A stretch of DNA of 64,000 nucleotides, from contig JAJTFC010000023.1 in the NCBI GenBank assembly GCA_021298315.1, forward strand, positions 1 to 64,000, written 5' to 3'. Of this stretch, positions 47,101-54,769 are shown one piece after another. How positions within the stretch are numbered: the stretch's first letter is position 1; the number at the start of each line of letters is the position of its first letter. Under the pieces are notes generated by a model. It was not told where the DNA came from, did not search any database, and saw nothing but the letters and a program-made list of their open reading frames with translations. A program made the translations under genes and the position numbers. This DNA is from Planctomycetaceae bacterium. GTDB taxonomy: Bacteria; Planctomycetota; Planctomycetia; Pirellulales; Pirellulaceae.

Positions 47101-47261
47101 ATGGTGATGGAGACGTCGATGGAACCGACGCGGTTGCTTTGAGAAACGCTCAGCTCTCCTACAATGCCGCATTGGATTGGGATGGCAATGGTTCGGTATC
47201 AGCAGGTGCGGATATCACCAACTTCAATAACAATCGAAATCGTCGACGACGATTGTTCTAA
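44117..47261 (+). pseudogene. Frameshifted LExR/dockerin surface protein (two ORFs)
   Basis: Two overlapping frames that look like one broken gene. The first part (44117-44917, 266 residues) starts after a strong GGAGGG, has the LExR-type motif (LEKLEERSLLA), and is a repetitive beta protein. Then the frame changes at about 44885-44917. The second part (44889-47261) starts without a signal peptide and continues with SGSFSNGVATLYATT, three ~115-residue Ig-like repeats (each opening with a TYTI/TYTV-SFSE motif), a Gly-rich beta region, and a C-terminal dockerin (GDSDGDGDVDGTD, LDWDGNGSVSAGAD) ending in a basic RNRRRRLF. In related planctomycete proteins, as I recall them, about 35-40 residues lie between the DTDGNG and RGLSG segments, so a deletion that is not a multiple of three seems to have occurred. 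A sequencing or assembly error is the alternative. Confidence 0.75.
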
Positions 47262-47314
47262 ACCGATTTTTACGCGATCGTTTATTCACTACACTTCGAT
47301 CAGGGAGGGACCCC

Positions 47315-48010
47315 ATGAAGAAGATTTTGTGCGCTGTTTTGGCTTTTTACTCCATGGCTGCCTTGGCTCTTGAGAGCCAAGCGGCTGTCGTTTCGGAATT
47401 GATTCTCGTAGAGCGAACTCCATTCGTCGTTGGAACACCAACGATCATCGATGTAATCCTCAAGGAAACACGTGATGTAGGAGAGACCTCTCAAATCGGG
47501 ACTTTTGAAACCGTCTCTGGAAACATCAAATTCACTTGGACTGGCTCGAGCGCCTACACCGTTTCCGGGTTGACCGATTACGGAACGCAGGGAGGTCGAT
47601 TTTTTGATAACGGTGGCGGATCCTCAACGATCGATTTGAATACCTTGACACTTTCGGGCACGGTCGAACAAGCGGATCTGTCACCTTCGGCAATCGAAGA
47701 TCCGCTAGGTGTGATAGTTAGTCCGACACTAGCATCGATCAGACTCGCTAGTTTTACTCTCAGCGGTGGGGCCGTTGGCGAATCGATCACCTTTACGATG
47801 TCGGATTTCGACGCCCTTCTCGACGACATTGTGCTGGCCGATGGTACGGTGCTCGATGGACTTATCACCTACGGCGCACTGACGATCACAGGAAGCGGCG
47901 GCGGAGGAGGAGGTGGTGGTGTTGTACCCGAACCGACCTCCGTGGCCCTCTTCGGATCGCTCCTAGGCGGATTGCTCGTGCGACACAGAAAACGATCCAA
48001 GATGAACTGA
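47315..48010 (+). CDS. PEP-CTERM sorted secreted protein
   Basis: A 231-residue protein with a signal peptide (KKILCAVLAFYSMAALALES) and a C-terminal sorting signal (VPEPTSVALFGSLLGGLLV then RHRKRSK), preceded by a Gly-only linker. The body is a predicted beta-rich domain of no recognised family. The sorting signal implies an exosortase elsewhere in the genome. GGGA about 10 nt before the ATG is a plausible ribosome binding site. It lies 53 nt behind the frameshifted dockerin gene. Confidence 0.85.
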   Translation: MKKILCAVLAFYSMAALALESQAAVVSELILVERTPFVVGTPTIIDVILKETRDVGETSQIGTFETVSGNIKFTWTGSSAYTVSGLTDYGTQGGRFFDNGGGSSTIDLNTLTLSGTVEQADLSPSAIEDPLGVIVSPTLASIRLASFTLSGGAVGESITFTMSDFDALLDDIVLADGTVLDGLITYGALTITGSGGGGGGGGVVPEPTSVALFGSLLGGLLVRHRKRSKMN

Positions 48011-49141
48011 TCATCCGATGGCATTTTGGCCATTGGATCCATTTTGAGCTCTTCGGCGCCGGACCCAAAGTCCGGTGCCAAGAGTGGCCAACCCAAGTAC
48101 ATCGATCGGCAAATAGATCGATCGGTCTTGGGTAACGGTTCTGACCTGCTGATATGCCTCTGCCTTTAGATCAAAGCTAAACCACAGATCTTTGTCGCTC
48201 GAGGGCCAAGTTCGATCATCCCATGCGGTAAGCCACAGTGGCTCATCGGTCTTGATTTGGTCACTTGGCACAGCCGCACCGATTAATTCTTCGAACTCGG
48301 TTGGTGCCAAGGGCATTGAAAATTTCAAGTTGCCTCGCGTCCAAGCCTCATTCGATGGGCTTTGACCTAACGATCCTGATGCTCTCCCTGGGCCGACTAC
48401 GAAAACTTTCAATAGGTTCCCTTTCCCTTCCTCGGTAAACTGATCCTTCGGGACACGGTACGGAAAAACGGGATTCTCGGTGGCAAAAGAGATGCGCACC
48501 GTGCCTACTTGGGTCCGCTTCGAACTTGAATCGTACTTGAAGGCCGTGATGACCCAGCCTTTCTCAATATAGGGCACTACCCACTCTTCGAGATCCTTGC
48601 GCGCTTGATACTGATTGTCTTTAAGCCATTGGATCAGTTCGTTGGGATCGTTTGCCTTGAGGACTGCGACTTCGTATCCAGCGACTTTTTTATTTTCAAG
48701 AACTGCAAGAGCCGGGGCTATGGCGCTGTCGGTTGCTAGACCGCTCCCTACCTTTGTTTCCATCAATACAAATGGAGATAGAACTAGCGGGAAAGGATCA
48801 ACGCTCCAGCGGTCTTTGACTTCGATCCGAGGCTGAATTTTTTGGTCCAGCGCGCTAAAGACACTTGCGTCGGATTCCTCGATCTGCGGCTGGGTTGGCG
48901 AGGGAACCAAGAAACCAAAATCCGAGTCGTCGTTGGCCGGTCCTCGGAATGCCGCCTCGCGCACGAAATGCTCGATCTTGGACTGCGGATCCCATGCAAT
49001 GAGAATCCTTTGGTCGGCGATTCGGAATCCTGCCCCATCCCTAAATGCAGGACAGCAAGCATTGAGGCATTCGGGCGTATCTCGCAAGACAACGAAAATC
49101 GCTAAGAATAAAACCCAACAAATCGAAAACTTACTTTTCAT
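48011..49141 (-). CDS. DUF2330 family membrane-anchored protein
   Basis: A 376-residue exported protein of the DUF2330 family, whose function is unknown. The signal peptide is followed by CCPAFRDGAGFRIADQRILI and EHFVREAAFRG, with SDFGFLVPSP just after. These are the family's typical N-terminal signatures. A C-terminal hydrophobic segment (YLPIDVLGLATLGTGLWV) followed by RRRR is a probable membrane anchor. Its start codon overlaps the last 11 nt of the upstream 1408-residue gene, so the two are probably translationally coupled. It abuts the PEP-CTERM gene tail to tail. Confidence 0.82.
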   Translation of the reverse strand: MKSKFSICWVLFLAIFVVLRDTPECLNACCPAFRDGAGFRIADQRILIAWDPQSKIEHFVREAAFRGPANDDSDFGFLVPSPTQPQIEESDASVFSALDQKIQPRIEVKDRWSVDPFPLVLSPFVLMETKVGSGLATDSAIAPALAVLENKKVAGYEVAVLKANDPNELIQWLKDNQYQARKDLEEWVVPYIEKGWVITAFKYDSSSKRTQVGTVRISFATENPVFPYRVPKDQFTEEGKGNLLKVFVVGPGRASGSLGQSPSNEAWTRGNLKFSMPLAPTEFEELIGAAVPSDQIKTDEPLWLTAWDDRTWPSSDKDLWFSFDLKAEAYQQVRTVTQDRSIYLPIDVLGLATLGTGLWVRRRRAQNGSNGQNAIG

Positions 49142-52100
49142 GTTTTTGGTCTCCTAAATGTGGTTCGTGAACTTGGCTTGGCAGACCGGCAGGCTGACAC
49201 TGCTTGGATTTGGGACGTTCCCAAGTCATCCAACCTGTGATGTCTACCAAGGATCTCCACCACTCCTTGAGCCACTGCAGCAAGCTATTGGCAAGCCACA
49301 AAGCCCATAGGAGCATCAGGAATCGATAGTACCATATCGAAACCGAAAGAACCCAAGGCTCCGGTAAACTCCTGTCGGATCTAGGGGTAAACCAATTGAG
49401 ATTTCCCTCAAAGGATTCGTTCCCGACGATAAACATTCGAGGTGTTCCCAGTAGCCCTGCGGTCACTACTCCGATGAGCAAGCCGATGGCGACGATCGTT
49501 AATAGAACGTTCGAGACCTGCAAAAAATTAAAAGAAAATCCGCCGATCGAATGAGGATTTAGCCGACGCCGAAACTGGATCGAGAAAAGCCACGCGACAA
49601 TCAAGAGCGACGAAACGATGTGGACTTGGGTAAGTCCGATCATCAGAAGCATCCACTCCCAGGTGGCCAAGGGGGACTCCATACGACTCCCGAGTACCCA
49701 GCCTGCTAAAAGAGAAACCGCTAATACAACCCAAAAACGGACGGCTGGCCCACGCTGCGGACCATTGGCCCAAAGCACCCAACGCGAGGAAGGCATGAGC
49801 ATCTGCGAACGAATATTTGCTACCTCCTGAGGCATTTGTATCGCTGGCATCGAAACGACGCTAGCGATCGGAATCTCCTGGGTCCACTCGATCAAAACCT
49901 GCTGCGCACCGGGCAGGAGATTGATCAAGACTTCGTCGGCTTGCCGACGAATCGGCACGCTCCGTCCAGCGACGCGAACGTCGCTCACAGTGGCCTCAGA
50001 AGGAATTGGAATGGATTGCTCGCCCCCCAGACTCGATTCGATTTCAAAGGACAGCTTCGATTTTCTTTGCCGACCTCCGACCTCCAGCGAATGCTCGAGT
50101 GACTGAATCGTCAGCAATTTGCCTGGAACCGCAGCGGGTCGCTGAAACTTCAATTCCACCGATTCGCCTGGCCAAGGGTTCCATTCGGGAACAAGATTTG
50201 GCTTTCGAAGGTCAAAAACAGGCTTGCTCCCCACCGATTGCATGCTCCAAACAGGAGATGTCTCGACGAGCCATCTCTCGACGAGATTGTTGGACACCGA
50301 GCCGTTTGCAGCCGACTTGGCCACCAATTGAATCTTCGGTGAAACAGGCAACTCCGAATGCCATTCAAAGACCATTTGATCGGCACTGAAGTTCACTTCG
50401 ATATTGCCCGCTTGGCTGGCCACGCCCGGTGTAATGATTTGTTCATTTGCCAAAGTAGGAACCGAAACACTCACAGCCTTGCCCGGTTGGCTTAACCGCT
50501 TGAGCGAGGTATTCACCTTCCAGACCAGTCCGATCTCGAGCCGGCGCTCGACCAGAAATACCGAGCGAAAGTTCTTCTGGTCATAACTTGCTTGACCCTC
50601 GAGGCGCTGCTCTTTGCGAACAAAGATGATTTGATTTTCTGGCTTACCCTCAGGATCAAGTCCCGTCCAGGTCCATTGTGGTGCATCGATCGTTAAGTAG
50701 TGTGGAGCATGGATAAAAGCCCACGACCATTCGGCACTCTCGAGGATTCTTCCTCGTGCCTTTAATTGATGGATCCCATCGGGAACCAACACCCACAGAT
50801 GCTCGTCATCCTTGCGTACCACTTGGGCATCCTGGCCATCGATTTCGATGGTGCTTGGAAACCAACTTGCCCCTTTGCCCGGCAGGGGCACAGCTAGGAT
50901 GCTTGCCGCATGAATCGTCGCCTGCATCTCTAGATTGTCCTGCTGGATTTTGATCGACATCTCCGGGATATCGGCTGCTGTTGGAAAGGCATCACTGGCC
51001 TGTTTGACCCGCTCGCGCAGCGTGCTCAAAGTATCGTTATCAGGTATCTGCGCAAAAGCACGCTCGGCATTGGTACTAGCTATCACCGCTACCATCAAGA
51101 TCAAGAGTATCGCGCTGGGTACAGATGGATTCGCTCGAGCCGTTGGTGTGATTGCTAGAGCCTGTTTCCAGATTTTCCCAAGCCCCTCAAGGAGGATCCC
51201 CATCAGGAGCATCAGCAAGACCAAGCGGCATAAAGTAAGCGCCCGATGCTGGTTGCATGAAATCATCACGGGTCGGATGGTTTGTGTATCGCTTACAGGT
51301 CCATCCCAGGCACAATGCACCGCAGTTCCCAGCCACTGCGGTTTGGCAACACCTGTTTGAATACTGGTCTTGGGATCGTAAGCGAAATTACCTACCTGAG
51401 CTTGATTGGTTTGAACGTAGTTCCGATCCGCTGGTGCACTGTCCAACTTGGAACGAATCTGCGGGATCTGCATCGGAGCTTGCACAATACTCGACTCGAG
51501 TTCCATAGTCGTATAATGGTCGCCCGCCTGATCCGCTCGAGTATTGGAGGTTTGCTCCATCCACTGGAACAAGCTGCGGTTTTTGATGTTCGAATTGCTC
51601 GGCTCGAGCTGCGGATAAATGGCATTTTGAATCTGCATGGCTGCAAAAGGAATCAAATTCAATAGCAGCACTGCCGTGGCTATATGCTTCCACCAATACA
51701 ACCCTGCGAGGCTCTTGCCCGAGCCGATCACGCGAATCAACGCCAGCGGAATCAGTAGGAAAAACCAAGTCCAACGAGGCGAACCTGGTTCGTGATAAGT
51801 CAGAGCAAAGGCGGCGAATGCCACCATACCCGGGATCCATCCATAGAGACGCAGGACAGCTAAGCTAAAGACTAAAAGCAAAAACAGATCCAGCAAGCTC
51901 CATGCGGTTAGCCAGTCCCCTTCGACTCGATCTGGTCCGAAGACAGCTAGCATCCGCCAGCCCGGAGGCATGTAAAGGGTCACATCGAGATTGTCCGCGG
52001 GCGTTTGCCATCCGATGGCAGGTATTTCTCGCACGCTCGATGTCCGTCCGACGGCTTCGATCTGCGGTTTGCGTATCCGCAACTCGATCCCTTCAGAGCC

Positions 52101-53357
52101 CGTCACCGGGTTTTGAGTAATAAGTTGTCTTTCACCTTGAATACGGACCACACCTAGTTGATGCTCGGTAGCCACATCGAGTCGGGTGATTTGCTTGGGT
52201 TCCCCGTCGAGGATATCTTGATAAGTCATCGCGGTGCCATCGTCATCGAGCCAGAGCACGCGGGCAACGCTCAATGGATTGGGTTTCTCGATACCCATCC
52301 CGCGATTTTTCTCAAGAATGGTCGCTGTGTTAGCGGTTTTCCATTGATAGACCGTCACATTGCGCCAGTTCGTGGGAAACCTCGTCGTTTGCGCATCGAT
52401 GGGCACGACTCCCTGAAGTTCTATCGTGCGAAGGTCGGGAGCGGCCTGAATAGCCAGCAGTTCTGCCTCTTTGGCTGGCTTCACACCGTTGGGGTACTTG
52501 AGCTCTTTGATGTCCTCGATTCGAAATGCATCGATGAGTATTTTCCAATTTCCCGCTCGCAACTGGGCTTTGAGCTTACCGCTATCATCGATGGCCACCG
52601 GGATCGGACTGTTGACAAACGAAAGCTGCCAACCCTCTGGGAGAACAAAGCCGAGTTCCTCTTCTCGGCTCTTGCCCGTTGCCGTCAAATCGATCTGTGT
52701 CCGAAGCCAGATTGGAGACCCGTCTTGGATCAAGCGATGGATATCAAACGAGTAGCTGTCCTTTTGTAGGTCTTGGCCGAGAGTCGAGCGACTAAGCCAA
52801 AGCATACCGGCGCTATCCCAGTTCGGAATCGCGATCGGTTCATTGCGAACATGCAGTCTTAACAAACCGTAGCTTCTTGGGATTGCAAGTTTCTGAGGTA
52901 GGGAGTTCCAAAGCCAATATCCCTTGAGCGAATGATTGCCGGGTTTGAGTTTGACCGATGGGGAACCATTGTGTTCGATGACGACAAGTTCCTTTTCGGC
53001 ATCGCTGACCCCTTTAGGCCAATGTTCGCTTCCGCCTGGAAGGGGGAACCAAGATTCTCGGTACACGGCCACTTGGACTTGCCAGCTACCCTTTGCTTCA
53101 TCGGCTTGTATCTCAACCTGGCTGGGCCAGTAATAGATTCGCTCGTCGGGATTTCTATAAGTCGATGGTGCACTCTGGTCGCTCTGGTCCCAAAGAACCC
53201 ACGGGATCCAGGTGCGCAAGACATCGGGGACCGAGTCATTGGGCATTTGAGACGGCGGAGGCACCGCTCGCGTCTGTCCGAGGCATTCACTCGGATCGTG
53301 CATCGCCAAGGCAAAGCCCAGAATGAACAACCCTATGCACCGAAGTGAATGAAGCAT
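49131..53357 (-). CDS. Large multispanning envelope protein, function unknown
   Basis: A 1408-residue protein with an N-terminal signal peptide (LRCIGLFILGFALAM). The hydrophobic segments cluster in three places: around residues 480-590, at about 720-770, and in the last 230 residues. Long, Trp- and Pro-rich beta-type domains lie between them, which I expect to be outside the cell. The closing segment is a Lys/His-rich tail. I do not recognise a family. The stop overlaps the start of the DUF2330 gene by 11 nt, so the two probably form one unit. No homologue of a known secretion or polymer-export system is obvious. Confidence 0.75.
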   Translation of the reverse strand: MLHSLRCIGLFILGFALAMHDPSECLGQTRAVPPPSQMPNDSVPDVLRTWIPWVLWDQSDQSAPSTYRNPDERIYYWPSQVEIQADEAKGSWQVQVAVYRESWFPLPGGSEHWPKGVSDAEKELVVIEHNGSPSVKLKPGNHSLKGYWLWNSLPQKLAIPRSYGLLRLHVRNEPIAIPNWDSAGMLWLSRSTLGQDLQKDSYSFDIHRLIQDGSPIWLRTQIDLTATGKSREEELGFVLPEGWQLSFVNSPIPVAIDDSGKLKAQLRAGNWKILIDAFRIEDIKELKYPNGVKPAKEAELLAIQAAPDLRTIELQGVVPIDAQTTRFPTNWRNVTVYQWKTANTATILEKNRGMGIEKPNPLSVARVLWLDDDGTAMTYQDILDGEPKQITRLDVATEHQLGVVRIQGERQLITQNPVTGSEGIELRIRKPQIEAVGRTSSVREIPAIGWQTPADNLDVTLYMPPGWRMLAVFGPDRVEGDWLTAWSLLDLFLLLVFSLAVLRLYGWIPGMVAFAAFALTYHEPGSPRWTWFFLLIPLALIRVIGSGKSLAGLYWWKHIATAVLLLNLIPFAAMQIQNAIYPQLEPSNSNIKNRSLFQWMEQTSNTRADQAGDHYTTMELESSIVQAPMQIPQIRSKLDSAPADRNYVQTNQAQVGNFAYDPKTSIQTGVAKPQWLGTAVHCAWDGPVSDTQTIRPVMISCNQHRALTLCRLVLLMLLMGILLEGLGKIWKQALAITPTARANPSVPSAILLILMVAVIASTNAERAFAQIPDNDTLSTLRERVKQASDAFPTAADIPEMSIKIQQDNLEMQATIHAASILAVPLPGKGASWFPSTIEIDGQDAQVVRKDDEHLWVLVPDGIHQLKARGRILESAEWSWAFIHAPHYLTIDAPQWTWTGLDPEGKPENQIIFVRKEQRLEGQASYDQKNFRSVFLVERRLEIGLVWKVNTSLKRLSQPGKAVSVSVPTLANEQIITPGVASQAGNIEVNFSADQMVFEWHSELPVSPKIQLVAKSAANGSVSNNLVERWLVETSPVWSMQSVGSKPVFDLRKPNLVPEWNPWPGESVELKFQRPAAVPGKLLTIQSLEHSLEVGGRQRKSKLSFEIESSLGGEQSIPIPSEATVSDVRVAGRSVPIRRQADEVLINLLPGAQQVLIEWTQEIPIASVVSMPAIQMPQEVANIRSQMLMPSSRWVLWANGPQRGPAVRFWVVLAVSLLAGWVLGSRMESPLATWEWMLLMIGLTQVHIVSSLLIVAWLFSIQFRRRLNPHSIGGFSFNFLQVSNVLLTIVAIGLLIGVVTAGLLGTPRMFIVGNESFEGNLNWFTPRSDRSLPEPWVLSVSIWYYRFLMLLWALWLANSLLQWLKEWWRSLVDITGWMTWERPKSKQCQPAGLPSQVHEPHLGDQKHEK

Positions 53358-53446
53358 TTTGGCCTCGATTTGCTAGTAGGAAGTTGGGTCGACTGCAGTG
53401 AGCGTCGAACCTCCAGCATAATTCAATCTTGGCCAAAGATCGAACT

Positions 53447-54376
53447 TTATGATTTGACTTTGCGACTTTTGGTCTTGGCGAAGGCGAAAGCTCCCATTGC
53501 GAAGATCAGCATCGAACTCGGCTCTGGTACAACGGCTTTGTTAAGGTTCGAATTGACAAAGGCGAGGTTGGTAAAATCCACGACGTAGCCGATATCTGCG
53601 AACTGCGCAACGGACATGCGACTTAGAAACGAGGGAGCATTTAACCATCCGGTCATGAGTTCATTTCGCATATCGCGTCCAAGCGTGTCGGTGATGCCCG
53701 TCAGACCTGCGCCTCCTGCAACCTCATTCCAGTGGGATTTGGCCGTTCCTGCCCCCCCATCGGCTTCAACCGGGACAAAGGTTGCAGATGATTGTGAGAA
53801 TTCAGTCTTCCATTGCCCGAGCGCATTGGCTCCGGCATAGGCGTTAGTGGTGTGATTAAAGACGTCTTGGAAACCTCCGATCCCAAAATCGGTGGCTGGA
53901 TCCCAAAGGGTTCCGAATCCAAGCACGTGAGCCATTTCATGCATGATGACCGCCATGAGCGTCTTGTTAGACTCCATGGATCCCAAGTCGGCGCTGTCGA
54001 ATTGCATGATTCCAGTTGCCGTGTAGAGAAAGCCACCTAAACCTGCGCCAGTTTGAGGCCCTGCCTGACCGAGAACTCCACCAACTCCGTCGATAGCGAT
54101 CCCTTTAGCCGTGATGTCAATCCGACCATCCATGTCATCAATCCCACTCGAAAACAGCGGGTTTGTCCCACCAGCATAATCGACGATCAGACTTTGCCAG
54201 TAGCTCGCTGCGACGCTGAAATAAGCTTGTTGCGATGAAGTTAGACCTCCATCGAAATTGATTTGGATCACCACCCCAGCGTGTACCGATGGAGAACCCA
54301 AAAACAATCCGAGGGTCAGTACAAACCAAAAACGCGACTTACGGCAAGCATTCAGCAACCATTTCTGCATGATCAT
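53447..54376 (-). CDS. Leishmanolysin-like (M8-type) metallopeptidase with PEP-CTERM tail
   Basis: A 309-residue secreted zinc peptidase. The signal peptide ends near VHAG. The zinc motif HEMAHVLGFG has H146, E147 and H150. A distant third ligand candidate is H215 in SHWNE, and a Met-turn follows in ELMTG (M241). This order (HExxH, then a distant H, then ELMTG) is the leishmanolysin pattern. The C-terminus is a PEP-CTERM signal (VPEPSSMLIFAMGAFAFA then KTKSRKVKS), so an exosortase should process and anchor it. Substrate unknown. Confidence 0.88.
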   Translation of the reverse strand: MIMQKWLLNACRKSRFWFVLTLGLFLGSPSVHAGVVIQINFDGGLTSSQQAYFSVAASYWQSLIVDYAGGTNPLFSSGIDDMDGRIDITAKGIAIDGVGGVLGQAGPQTGAGLGGFLYTATGIMQFDSADLGSMESNKTLMAVIMHEMAHVLGFGTLWDPATDFGIGGFQDVFNHTTNAYAGANALGQWKTEFSQSSATFVPVEADGGAGTAKSHWNEVAGGAGLTGITDTLGRDMRNELMTGWLNAPSFLSRMSVAQFADIGYVVDFTNLAFVNSNLNKAVVPEPSSMLIFAMGAFAFAKTKSRKVKS

Positions 54377-54549
54377 TCATCCTTTGAATCAGAGTTCCTT
54401 GGAGAGCTAACCCTCTGCTCTCATCGTATCAGAAAAAAGATCCAAAGGTTGTTACGAGCAATACTCCGAGGTAAAAACAGGTGCTTTGGTTTTACTGCAA
54501 TCTTTGAGGCTGAGAATCCTTGCTATAGGGACGAGTCTCCCCGGGCCGA

Positions 54550-54733
54550 ATGCTGTTAGCCGACGAGCGCGAACGTCGGGCAGCGCGTTAAACCGCGCCA
54601 AACCGATGCTTGTTCGCAATTAAACTATTCAACAGCCAAACCGCAACGTTGGCTTGGTTCCGATCAAGGTGTTTCATCGCGCCAGGCCGTGCAGTGTCTC
54701 TGCCCGACGCTCGCGCTCGTCGGCTAACGGCAT
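54550..54733. mobile_element. Small inverted-repeat element (MITE- or REP-like)
   Basis: A 184-bp element bounded by 34-nt inverted repeats (54550-54583 and 54700-54733) that match at 32 of 34 positions. It lies in a 393-nt intergenic gap and has no convincing ORF. Elements of this size and shape are usually non-autonomous transposable elements or large palindromic repeats. I could not identify target-site duplications. Confidence 0.65.
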
Positions 54734-54769
54734 CTTCGCCATTGCAAATGTCCGCAATAGTGTCGCTAA

